From Azophilus sp965200465 (GTDB lineage: Bacteria; Pseudomonadota; Gammaproteobacteria; Pseudomonadales; Azotimanducaceae), in contig OZ241358.1 in assembly GCA_965200465.1 (NCBI GenBank), positions 1,240,001 through 1,304,000 on the forward strand: a DNA stretch of 64,000 nucleotides, written 5' to 3'. Below, piece by piece: positions 52,783 to 60,548 of the stretch. The notes beneath the pieces were generated by a model that saw nothing but the letters and a program-made list of their open reading frames with translations, searched no databases and had not been told where the DNA came from. A program made the position numbers and the translations under genes. Numbering within the stretch: position 1 is the first letter of the stretch; each line of letters starts with the position of its first letter.

Positions 52783-52791
52783 TGTTAGACT
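52783..52791 (+). promoter_or_regulatory. Extended -10 candidate for the HlyD-ABC operon
   Basis: TGTTAGACT (TG extension 52783-52784, TAGACT 52786-52791) about 30 nt before the ATG at 52821; no clear -35. Confidence 0.35.
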
Positions 52792-52820
52792 GCAAGCCCC
52801 TTGCCCAAGCGGAACCGTTC

Positions 52821-54068
52821 ATGGACCCGCAGGAAGACCGGAAGGCGCTGTTGGGCCAGTTGCGCATCGACCGTTCGCAGCAGCCCTCCGCACCCGGCCG
52901 CCCGCTGAAGTGGTTGGCGCTGATCGCCTTAGCGGCCGGCCTCGGCTTCATCGCTTGGTTTTTTCGCTTGCCGGGCGGCGAGGACGCCTCCTTGGTCAGC
53001 ACCGCCTTGGCCGAGGCGGAGGCGCCGGCCGGCGCTCAATCCAGTGTGCTGGACGCCACCGGCTATGTTGTGGCGCGACGGCAGGCCACCGTCAGCAGCA
53101 AGGCCACCGGCAAGGTGGTGGAGGTGCTGATTGAAGAGGGCGTCACGGTGGCCGAGGGGCAACTGTTGGCCCGTTTGGACGACAGTGTGCAAAGGGCCGA
53201 GCTGCGGCTGGCGGAATCCCAGCTGGAGGCGGCGCGGCGCACCCTGCTGGAGGCGGAGGCGCAGCTCGAACAGGCGCGGCTGGACTTGGCCCGCAGCGAG
53301 GGGTTGGCGGCGCGCGCCCTGGTCAGCGAGGCCGAGTTGGATCGCAACCGCCTGGAGGTGAAGGCCGCGGCCGCTCGGCTGGAGCGGCTGCGCCAGGAGG
53401 CGGTGGTGGCGCAGCGCGCCTTGGCGGTGCAACGGCAACTGCTGGACGACATGGAGATCCGCGCACCCTTCGCCGGCGTCGTCATCGCCAAGGCGGCCCA
53501 ACCCGGGGAGATGATCTCGCCGGTCTCCGCCGGCGGCGGCTTCACCCGCACCGGCATCTGCACCATCGTTGACATGGGCTCCTTGGAGGTGGAGGTCGAT
53601 GTGAACGAGGCCTACATCAACCGCGTATATCCAGACCAGCCGGTGCGAGTGACCCTGAACGCCTACCCGGAGGACGCCTACGCCGCCGAGGTCATCGCCA
53701 CCATCCCGGCGGCGGAGCGCAGCAAGGCCACGGTGCGGGTGCGGGTCGGCTTGCTGGAGCGGGACGAACGGGTGCTGCCGGACATGGGCGTGCGCGTGGC
53801 GTTTCTGGACGCCGCGGAATCCCCAGCCGCGCCGCCGCCGGGCGTGTTCGTGCCTGCGGCGGCGGTTGCCGAGGACGACGGAAAAGCCTATGTTCTGGTG
53901 GTGGCCGACGAGCAGGTGCGGCGACGCTCCATCCGCCTGGGCGGTGCCGAGCGGCACCGGGTGCGAATACTGGCGGGCCTGCGCCCCGGCGAGCGCGTGG
54001 TGACGAACTTGAACGATGAACTGCTGGCCAGCCTAACCGACGGCGCCGCCGTCTCTTGGGCGAAGTAG
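52821..54068 (+). CDS. HlyD/MacA-like periplasmic adaptor
   Basis: 415 aa from ATG 52821, the first in-frame ATG after the promoter. Membrane anchor LKWLALIALAAGLGFIAWFF at about residues 28-48, a biotinyl-like lipoyl strand (VLDATGYVVARRQATVSSKATG), a long coiled-coil hairpin (QLEAARRTLLEAEAQLEQAR), and DMEIRAPFAGVVIAKAAQPGE. Works with the ATPase and permeases downstream in a tripartite exporter (MacAB-TolC or DevBCA-type). The outer-membrane partner is not in this cluster. Confidence 0.87.
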   Translation: MDPQEDRKALLGQLRIDRSQQPSAPGRPLKWLALIALAAGLGFIAWFFRLPGGEDASLVSTALAEAEAPAGAQSSVLDATGYVVARRQATVSSKATGKVVEVLIEEGVTVAEGQLLARLDDSVQRAELRLAESQLEAARRTLLEAEAQLEQARLDLARSEGLAARALVSEAELDRNRLEVKAAAARLERLRQEAVVAQRALAVQRQLLDDMEIRAPFAGVVIAKAAQPGEMISPVSAGGGFTRTGICTIVDMGSLEVEVDVNEAYINRVYPDQPVRVTLNAYPEDAYAAEVIATIPAAERSKATVRVRVGLLERDERVLPDMGVRVAFLDAAESPAAPPPGVFVPAAAVAEDDGKAYVLVVADEQVRRRSIRLGGAERHRVRILAGLRPGERVVTNLNDELLASLTDGAAVSWAK

Positions 54069-54078
54069 GGAGTAAGGC

Positions 54079-54759
54079 ATGGCGTTGGTGCGCTGCCGGG
54101 ATTTGCGGAAGAGCTTCGTCAAGGGCCGTGAGGTCGTGGACGTGCTGGACGGCATCAATTTGGAGATCCAGCAGGGTGACTTCCTCGCCCTGATGGGGCC
54201 GTCCGGCTCCGGCAAGACCACGCTGCTCAACCTCATCGGCGGCTTGGACCATCCCAGCGGCGGCGGCGTGGAGGTGGGCGGCGCTCCGCTCAACGAGATG
54301 CCCGCCCGGCAACTGGCCAAGTGGCGTGCGGAGAACATCGGCTTTGTCTTTCAGTTCTACAATCTGCTGCCGGTGCTGACCGCACAGCGCAACGTGGAGT
54401 TGCCGCTGCTGCTCACCCGGCTGTCCAGCCGCCAGCGCAAGGCCAACGCCGCAACCGCGCTGAAGGTCGTCGGCCTGGAGGAGCGCGCCAAGCACAAGCC
54501 GGGGGAGCTGTCCGGCGGCCAGCAGCAAAGGGTGGCCATCGCCCGGGCCATCGTGGCGGACCCGGCCCTGCTGGTTTGCGACGAGCCCACTGGAGATCTG
54601 GACCGGGAAACCGCCGACGAGATACTTGGGCTTCTGGAGGTGCTGAACCGGGAGCACGGCAAGACCATCATCATGGTCACCCATGATCCGAAGGCCGCCG
54701 AGCGGGCCGCCGAAGTGCTGCGCATGGACAAGGGACAGCTGGTGCAGGAGGCGGCGTGA
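54079..54759 (+). CDS. ABC transporter ATPase (LolD/MacB-type)
   Basis: 226 aa. Walker A GPSGSGKTT, then the FQFYNLLPVLTAQRNVELPLLL region of LolD/MacB-like proteins, signature LSGGQQQRVAIARAIV, Walker B ALLVCDEPTGDLD. It powers the FtsX-like permeases encoded next; the last codon overlaps their start by 4 nt (GTGA). Cytosolic face of the inner membrane. Confidence 0.92.
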   Translation: MALVRCRDLRKSFVKGREVVDVLDGINLEIQQGDFLALMGPSGSGKTTLLNLIGGLDHPSGGGVEVGGAPLNEMPARQLAKWRAENIGFVFQFYNLLPVLTAQRNVELPLLLTRLSSRQRKANAATALKVVGLEERAKHKPGELSGGQQQRVAIARAIVADPALLVCDEPTGDLDRETADEILGLLEVLNREHGKTIIMVTHDPKAAERAAEVLRMDKGQLVQEAA

Positions 54760-55913
54760 ACAAGCTGGGGCTGTTGTGGGCCAACCTCTTCCGGCGCCGC
54801 ACGCGGACGCTCCTGACGCTCTTGTCCCTGCTGGTGGCCATGCTGCTGTTCATCCTGCTGCGCACCATTTCCTTGGCCTTCACCGACGGCGGCGGCTTCA
54901 GCCAAGCGGGCGTTGACCGGCTGGTGGTGGCGGCCAAGTACTCGATCATCGACTCCCTGCCCCTCAGCGCCCTGCAGCAGATCCAAGCCGTTGAGGGCGT
55001 CGACGCGGTCACCCACGCAGAATGGTTCGGCGGCGTTTACCAGGACGGCGCGGACTTCTTCCCCAAGTTTCCGGTGGACCCCGAGGCTTACTTCGACATG
55101 CACCCGGAATACCGCATCGACCCGGAGCACTTGCAGGCGTTCATCAACACCCGCACCGGGGCTGTCGCGCCCCAAGCCATTGCCGAGAAGTACAGCTGGC
55201 GCATCGGTGACAAGATCCCCATCCAGGGGGACATTTGGGGCAAGCGGGACGGCAGCCAGAATTGGGAGTTTGACTTGGTGGGCCTTTACACCAGCGCGGA
55301 GGACAGGCCGCCGGGGGTGCTCCTGCTGCACTACGACTACTTTGACGAAGCCAGGGAGTACGACAGGGGCAGCACCGGCTGGTTCATCGTGCGCCTGACG
55401 GACAGCGGGCAGGCGGCGGAGGTGGCCAGCCGCATCGACCAAATGTTCGCCAACTCCGCGGATCCCACCCGCACCAGCACCGAGGCGGAGCAGCAACGGC
55501 AGTTCATGCAGCAGATTGGCGACATCGAGCTGATGATGAACGGCATCCTCGGCGCGGTGTTCTTCACCATCCTGCTGTTGACCGGCAACACTATGGCCCA
55601 GTCCCTGCGCGAGCGGGTGCCGGAGTTGGCGGTGCTGAAGACCCTGGGCTTTTCGGACGCCGCCGTCTCGGCGCTGGTTTTGGGCGAGGCGGTGCTGCTT
55701 TGCCTTCTGGGGGGAGTGCTGGGCACGGCGCTGGCGCTGCTGGCGGCGGCGGTCATCGGCCCGGGCATTGAGCAGGCCATCGGCGTCTTCGAGGTGCGGG
55801 CGGCCACGGTTGCCTCCGCCTTGGGGCTTGCCGCAGCGCTGGGCTTGGTGGTGGGCGCCTTTCCGGCCGTCCGGGCGAAGCGGCTCAGCATCGTTGCAGC
55901 CATGCGCCAGTAG
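54756..55913 (+). CDS. FtsX/MacB-type permease, first subunit
   Basis: 385 aa from GTG 54756. N-terminal membrane segment LLTLLSLLVAMLLFILLRTI, a large periplasmic domain (about residues 50-260, with VRLTDSGQAAEVA), and three C-terminal segments with NTMAQSLRERVPELAVLKTLGFSD. Typical MacB_PCD-FtsX layout. Forms a membrane pair with the following gene. Confidence 0.87.
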   Translation: MNKLGLLWANLFRRRTRTLLTLLSLLVAMLLFILLRTISLAFTDGGGFSQAGVDRLVVAAKYSIIDSLPLSALQQIQAVEGVDAVTHAEWFGGVYQDGADFFPKFPVDPEAYFDMHPEYRIDPEHLQAFINTRTGAVAPQAIAEKYSWRIGDKIPIQGDIWGKRDGSQNWEFDLVGLYTSAEDRPPGVLLLHYDYFDEAREYDRGSTGWFIVRLTDSGQAAEVASRIDQMFANSADPTRTSTEAEQQRQFMQQIGDIELMMNGILGAVFFTILLLTGNTMAQSLRERVPELAVLKTLGFSDAAVSALVLGEAVLLCLLGGVLGTALALLAAAVIGPGIEQAIGVFEVRAATVASALGLAAALGLVVGAFPAVRAKRLSIVAAMRQ

Positions 55914-57077
55914 ATGCTCGCGCAAATCCTCGCAGTCACCTGGATGAACCTGCGCAGCCTGCCGGCTCGGTTGGGCAGTTCGTCGGTCATCGTCGTGGGC
56001 ATCGCCGGGGTGGTGGCGGTGCTGGTCACCTTGCTGGCCATGGCCGGCGGCTTTTCGGCGGCCCTGGAGCGGGGCGGATCGCCGGAGCGGGCGCTGGTGC
56101 AGCGGGCCGGCTCGAGCAGCGAGATGTCCAGCACGTTGAATCCGCAGGACGTGCGCATTCTCTCCACCATGCCGGAGGTGGCCGCCTACAGCCCGGAACT
56201 CTATGTGGTGGCGGACGTGCCCAAGCGCTCCAACGGCCAGCCCGCCAACCTGGTCATCCGCGGCGTTCGCCCAGCGGCCTTGGAGATGCGCCCGGAAATC
56301 GCAATCTTCGCCGGGCGGGCCATGGCGCCGGGCAAGCGGGAGCTGATCGCCGGGCGCAGCGCCGTCGCCGAATTCCTCGGCATCGACCTAGGCGCCAAGG
56401 TCGATCTGCGCAACAACGATTGGACCATCGTCGGCCTGTTCACGGCGGAGGGGTCGGCCTACGAATCGGAGCTTTGGGCGGATCTGCCGGTGGCGCAGTC
56501 CACCTTTCGCCGGGGCGCCACGGTGCAGTCGGTGCGGGTGCGGCTGACCTCGCCGGCCGCCTTGGACGCGCTTGCCGCCCGGGTGGAGGACGACCGGCGC
56601 CTAGAGCTTGACGTGCTTGGCGAAGAGGCGTTCTACGCCAGCCAGTCCAAGTCCTTGGACGGCCTGATCCGCAACTTCGGCTACACGGTGGCCGTGATCA
56701 TGGCGTTCGGCGCCTTCTTCGCCGCACTGAACACCATGTTCACCGCGGTCTCGGCCCGCACCGTGGAAATCGCCACCCTGCGGGCGCTGGGCTTTGGCGG
56801 CGGGGCGGTGATCGCCTCGGTGCTGGTGGAGGCCACCGGGCTGGCGCTCCTAGGCGGCGCTCTCGGCGGCGCCGTGGCCTACTTCGGCTTCAACGGCTTC
56901 ACCGTCTCCACCCTTAACGACGCCTCCTTTTCGCAGGTGGCCTTTGACTTCGCCGTCACTCCGGAACTGCTTGCCACGGGGCTGCTTTGGGCGCTCAGCC
57001 TCGGTTTGGTCGGCGGCCTGCTGCCGGCCGCGCAGGCGGCGCGGCTGCCCATCACCAAGGCGCTGCGGGGGGAGTGA
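55914..57077 (+). CDS. FtsX/MacB-type permease, second subunit
   Basis: 387 aa; ATG immediately follows the previous stop. Same layout as its neighbour: N-terminal membrane anchor, periplasmic domain, and TVEIATLRALGFGGGAVIASVL near the C-terminal segments. The two half-permeases likely make the channel of the exporter. Its stop is 5 nt from the stop of the convergent SelW-like gene. Confidence 0.87.
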   Translation: MLAQILAVTWMNLRSLPARLGSSSVIVVGIAGVVAVLVTLLAMAGGFSAALERGGSPERALVQRAGSSSEMSSTLNPQDVRILSTMPEVAAYSPELYVVADVPKRSNGQPANLVIRGVRPAALEMRPEIAIFAGRAMAPGKRELIAGRSAVAEFLGIDLGAKVDLRNNDWTIVGLFTAEGSAYESELWADLPVAQSTFRRGATVQSVRVRLTSPAALDALAARVEDDRRLELDVLGEEAFYASQSKSLDGLIRNFGYTVAVIMAFGAFFAALNTMFTAVSARTVEIATLRALGFGGGAVIASVLVEATGLALLGGALGGAVAYFGFNGFTVSTLNDASFSQVAFDFAVTPELLATGLLWALSLGLVGGLLPAAQAARLPITKALRGE

Positions 57078-57082
57078 CCCCG

Positions 57083-57307
57083 CTACCGCTTCAGCTCCTG
57101 CGCTAGTTGTTGCGGATCTGGAAAGCCGCCGCATTCCTGCTGATGCTTCGAATACACCAGCCGCCCATCGACGACGACGTCAAAAACGCCTCCGCCGCCC
57201 TCTATGAGACGTGGCGCGGCGCCCAATTCCGCCTCCAGCACGGCAGCCAGACCGACCGCCTGTGGTTGGTAGTTTCACTGCACGCAATAAGTGATGGATA
57301 TGTCCAT
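57083..57307 (-). CDS. SelT/SelW/SelH-family selenoprotein with in-frame UGA (Sec11)
   Basis: 74 residues if the TGA at 57277-57275 is read as selenocysteine. ATG 57307 has AGGAGG at 57315-57320, an ideal distance. Sequence MDISITYCVQUNYQP: Cys8 and Sec11 make the CxxU motif of the Rdx (SelW/SelT/SelH) thioredoxin-like family. The rest also fits: GGGVFDVVVDGRLVYSKHQ and GGFPDPQQLAQELKR are the family's GxFxVxxNGxLVxSK and GxFP end. It stops with TAG at 57085-57083. A SECIS-like hairpin follows the UGA. It is 38 nt downstream of a flavodoxin gene on the same strand. Read with UGA as stop it would be a 10-residue peptide, so ordinary gene finding misses it. Confidence 0.85.
57239..57264 (-). 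promoter_or_regulatory. Bacterial SECIS-like element for the SelW-family gene
   Basis: RNA hairpin inside the coding region. 5' arm CACAGGCGGUC (57264-57254, one bulged A), loop GGUCU (57253-57249), 3' arm GGCUGCCGUG (57248-57239); ten base pairs, two of them G-U. The loop begins 21 nt after the UGA, within the usual bacterial 16-37 nt. GGUCU is the apical sequence of the E. coli fdhF SECIS bound by SelB, as I recall it. Confidence 0.75.
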
Positions 57308-57345
57308 GGGGATGCCTCCTAGTTGGTGTTGGGCGAGTATAAGAG

Positions 57346-57816
57346 TTAGAACAAACCCAGCTCAACGCCCAATGCCATGCTTAGGCCCAGTTCGCGGCAG
57401 GCGCTTATATGGGCGGCGGTCAGTTCGCCGACGGCGATGACCGGCGCCTGAACCTCCTTGAAGGGATAGCCGTTGGCGATGCGGCGGATGGCGGCGGGCG
57501 CTTGGGTGCCGTCGTTGCCGGCGCTGACGATCATGGCGTAGGGCAGGGGCTGCAGCTTGCCCTCAACGGGGTAAAAGGTGCGGTCCAGAAAGTCCTTCAT
57601 GCCGCCGGACATGTAGCCGAAGTTCTCCGGCGTGCCCAGCACTAAGCCGTGCGCCCAGAGCAGGTCATCCGCGCCGGCGCTCCAGCAAGTGAGCTTGCGC
57701 GCCTCCACGCCGCTCACCTCCTCGCCTTGGGCGCCGGCGAGCACGGCCTCGGCCATCCGCTCGGTGTTGCCGGTTTGCGAGTGGTAAACAATCAACAGAT
57801 GCTTGCTTGCGCCCAT
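57346..57816 (-). CDS. Flavodoxin-like protein / NAD(P)H-dependent FMN reductase
   Basis: 156 aa. HSQTGNTERMAEAVLAGA is the flavodoxin FMN phosphate-binding loop, TPENFGYMSGGMKDFLDRT the second FMN-binding block, and MIVSAGNDGTQAPAAIRRIANG the third. Electron carrier or quinone/nitro reductase, cytosolic. Start ATG 57816 with ACGGAG upstream. The SelW-like gene follows 38 nt after its stop, so the two are likely cotranscribed and may work together in redox chemistry. Confidence 0.85.
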   Translation of the reverse strand: MGASKHLLIVYHSQTGNTERMAEAVLAGAQGEEVSGVEARKLTCWSAGADDLLWAHGLVLGTPENFGYMSGGMKDFLDRTFYPVEGKLQPLPYAMIVSAGNDGTQAPAAIRRIANGYPFKEVQAPVIAVGELTAAHISACRELGLSMALGVELGLF

Positions 57817-58050
57817 GCTCCGTCCTTGGGCGGGTCAGCCGGCCAATTGCCGGCGCAGCGCACAGCGCCAAGACGCAGATTGACGCCGACATCCTATCAC
57901 CGCGCCCAAAAGTCCGTAAGGTCGGTGATCCCGCCCAGGTGGTCCCGCTTTGGGGACAGTCGACGATGTCTGGCGGCCCCTCTGTGTTGGTCGTGAGCCC
58001 TTGCCGGAGCGAGGGCGGCGCAGCCCTGCGGACGTGCCTTCGACGCAGTG

Positions 58051-58239
58051 CTATGGGCTAGGCTTGCGCTTGGCGCGGGCGGACTCCGCGGCGGCGTAGT
58101 TCTGGCGGAACTCCTCCAGGAATCTTGCGATCTGGGCAGGCGTGAGACTTCGGCAGCGTTCAAGATATTCGTCCGAGAAGGTCTGCACGGCCCGCGGGCG
58201 CTCCTTCGGCCAGTCGGCCAGCGGCTCCCTCGTCTTCAT
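58051..58239 (-). CDS. Small hypothetical protein (62 aa) coupled to the nucleotidyltransferase
   Basis: 62 aa, very charged: FSDEYLERCRSLTPAQIARFLEEFRQ, Lys/Arg-rich tail. ATG overlaps the stop of the upstream nucleotidyltransferase by 4 nt. In two-gene modules the small partner is often the antitoxin or regulator; here the order is nucleotidyltransferase first. No named family recognised. Confidence 0.55.
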   Translation of the reverse strand: MKTREPLADWPKERPRAVQTFSDEYLERCRSLTPAQIARFLEEFRQNYAAAESARAKRKPSP

Positions 58240-58703
58240 GCGATTTGCTTGCGCAGCGCTTCCACGTCGGCGATGTCCTGGGCTCTGCCGCTGCGGCGCT
58301 TCATGTCGATCAGATCGCCGATCGCGAGCACACAGGCGGTGGCGTCGTCGAGTTCGACCTGCTCCGTCTGTTTGCCGGCGAGGTCGTAGGCGATGATTAT
58401 GTCAACTTGGCGCAAGGGCGCGTTGGGGTCGTGGAAGTTCCAAGCCACGAGGTTCCTGTTGGCAACGTAGCCGTCACGGTGCTCGAACACCTCCGCCGCG
58501 GTCAGCGGCAGTTGCGGGACCAAGCCGATTCCGCGCAGAGCGGCTTCCGCCCGCGAAAGCATCGGCAAAGACCAGCGCAAGGCGACATCCACATCGATGG
58601 TGCCGCGCACGACGCCATGCAGCGCCACCGCCTGCCCGCCGACCACCGCGTAGTCCACGTCAGCGTCGCCGAGCGCCCGGCATACATGTTCCAGAAACGT
58701 CAT
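58236..58703 (-). CDS. Nucleotidyltransferase-fold protein (AbiEii-like)
   Basis: 155 aa from ATG 58703. GGQAVALHGVVRGTIDVDVAL carries the GG... and DxD residues of the minimal nucleotidyltransferase fold seen in AbiEii-type toxins and related proteins. The later DLIDMKRRSGRAQDIADVEALR is typical of this group. A TATACT lies just before the ATG, consistent with a near-leaderless message. It pairs with the 62-aa gene. May be a toxin-antitoxin or housekeeping module; not proven. Confidence 0.7.
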   Translation of the reverse strand: MTFLEHVCRALGDADVDYAVVGGQAVALHGVVRGTIDVDVALRWSLPMLSRAEAALRGIGLVPQLPLTAAEVFEHRDGYVANRNLVAWNFHDPNAPLRQVDIIIAYDLAGKQTEQVELDDATACVLAIGDLIDMKRRSGRAQDIADVEALRKQIA

Positions 58704-58910
58704 GTCCGCAGTATAGTCCGCGAAGCGTCCTTCATCATGTCCATCCCCAAGCCGCGCAGCAAGCGGCGTGACCGGCGCGAACTCGCCCTCCACAAGGCGG
58801 CGGCGGGGATTGGGGAAGGGATTGGCGGCGGCGGGAAACATTCGTGTTTGACGGTTTTTTGCAGTACCATCCCTCGGCGTCGAACCGCTTCAAGAGGTTG
58901 CGCGAAGAAC

Positions 58911-59123
58911 ATGGCGAAGTTGCAGCATCCGCTGACGGGGGCCTTGTACAGCCTGCGGGAGGACGGGCTGGTGGAGGTGGACAACAACGGCCTCAAGGGC
59001 GCCTTTCGCTTTGACGGCAGCCACGTCTCCGGCGAACTGCGCATGGCTGACCCGCACATGCTGTTGTGGCTGGGCGGGCCGCAGTTGCCGGCGGAGCACA
59101 ACATCCGCAGAAATCGAGGCTGA
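58911..59123 (+). CDS. Small conserved-looking protein upstream of a Rieske oxygenase
   Basis: 70 aa: MAKLQHPLTGALYSLREDG, then VEVDNNGLKGAFRFDGSHVSG and ADPHMLLWLGGPQLP. Beta-rich, no membrane segment. AGAGG lies upstream at modest distance. It ends 71 nt before the Rieske gene on the same strand, so may be part of its transcript. No named family. Confidence 0.5.
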   Translation: MAKLQHPLTGALYSLREDGLVEVDNNGLKGAFRFDGSHVSGELRMADPHMLLWLGGPQLPAEHNIRRNRG

Positions 59124-59194
59124 ACCGCGGCGCCGCCGTCGCCGAAGACAACTCCAGCTCGAAGCAAACTAGGTGGCAAACGGGGGCAAGGGAC

Positions 59195-60529
59195 ATGAGT
59201 GAAGCAGAGGACTTACGTTCACAGGGCGTCAGCTACCAGGAGCTCATCAGCCGCGACCGAGTGCCGCCGCCGAAGACCCTCACCCTGGAGAACGCCTTTC
59301 ATTCGCCCTTGGCGTCGGTGCCCGTCACCCGCTACACCAGCCAAGCGTTCCATGACTTGGAAATGGAGCGGCTCTGGCCGAAGGTTTGGCAGATGGCCTG
59401 CCGGGAGGAGGAGATTCCCGAAGTCGGCGACCACCTCGTTTACGACATTGGCCGCTACTCCATCATCGTCGTGCGCACCCAGGACGGCGTCAAGGCGCAT
59501 CACAACGTCTGCCGCCACCGGGGCCGCCGCCTGTGCGACCGGGCCGGCCATGCGGCCAGCTTCATCTGCCCGTTCCACGGCTTTAGCTGGCATTTGAACG
59601 GCAGCCTGCGCAGCATCACCTCGGAGTGGGACTTTCCGCAGATCGACCGCGGCGACTTCAGGCTGACCCCGGTGCGCTGCGACGTCTGGGGCGGCTGGGT
59701 GTTCGTCAACATGGATGCGCAGGCCGAGCCTCTGGCCGGCTTTCTGGGTGACCTGCCGGAGCACTTCGCGGTGTGGAGGCCCGAGGAGCGCTACATCGAA
59801 GCCCATGTGGCCAAGGTGATGAGCTGCAATTGGAAGCTCTGCCAGGAAGCCTTCATGGAGGCGTTGCACGTCATCAACACCCATCCGCAGATTCTCGCCG
59901 GCATAGGCGACGAGAACTCCCAGTACGACGCCTGGGGCAACTTCTCCCGGGCCATCACGCCGAACGGCACGCCCAGCCCGCATCTGCGCCGCGCACCCAG
60001 CGAACAGGAGATGTTCGAGTCGGTGATGATGCGCCATCTGGACGATCCGCCGGTCCCGCAGGTGCCGCCGGGCATGACCGCCAGGGCGATGATGGCGGAG
60101 GGGGCGCGGGCCAGCCTGCAGCCGGCGGTGGGAGAAGGCGTGAGCATTTCCGACGCCTGCGTTTCGGACAGCATCTACTACACCCTGTTCCCCAACTTCC
60201 ATCCCTGGGGCGGCTACAACCGCATCGTCTATCGTTTCCGCCCCTACGAAAACCGTTGCGACAAGTCGCTGATGGAGTGCTACTACCTCAGCCCCTTCGC
60301 CGGGGAGCGCCCGGCGCCGGCGCCCATGCGCTTGCTGGCGGAGGACGAGCCTTGGACCAACGCGCCGGAGCTCGGCTTGCTGGCCAAGGTGTTCACGCAG
60401 GACACCTTCAATCTGCCGCAGGTGCAGAAGGGCTTGGAGGCCGCCCAGTACGATGAGGTGATGTTGGCCAACTACCAGGAGACCAAGATTCGCCACTTCC
60501 ACACGCTGCTTGCGGACTACTTGGGCTAG
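59195..60529 (+). CDS. Rieske non-heme iron oxygenase, alpha subunit
   Basis: 444 aa from ATG 59195, with a GGGGGCAAGGG stretch upstream. Rieske ligands C106, H108, C125, H128 (CRHRGRR... CPFHGFSW). Iron site H225, H230 in EAFMEALHVINTH. C-terminus IRHFHTLLADYLG resembles the 6901 protein, IRHFHKTIDDYL, so these two are the closest pair in the window. It is followed 19 nt later by a cytochrome P450. No ferredoxin gene nearby. Confidence 0.9.
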   Translation: MSEAEDLRSQGVSYQELISRDRVPPPKTLTLENAFHSPLASVPVTRYTSQAFHDLEMERLWPKVWQMACREEEIPEVGDHLVYDIGRYSIIVVRTQDGVKAHHNVCRHRGRRLCDRAGHAASFICPFHGFSWHLNGSLRSITSEWDFPQIDRGDFRLTPVRCDVWGGWVFVNMDAQAEPLAGFLGDLPEHFAVWRPEERYIEAHVAKVMSCNWKLCQEAFMEALHVINTHPQILAGIGDENSQYDAWGNFSRAITPNGTPSPHLRRAPSEQEMFESVMMRHLDDPPVPQVPPGMTARAMMAEGARASLQPAVGEGVSISDACVSDSIYYTLFPNFHPWGGYNRIVYRFRPYENRCDKSLMECYYLSPFAGERPAPAPMRLLAEDEPWTNAPELGLLAKVFTQDTFNLPQVQKGLEAAQYDEVMLANYQETKIRHFHTLLADYLG

Positions 60530-60548
60530 TTCTGATGGAGGCGCCGCC

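Noticed and set aside
57107..57322. Plus-strand 71-aa ORF over the SelW-like gene
   Set aside because: It has no family features and lies antisense to the selenoprotein gene.
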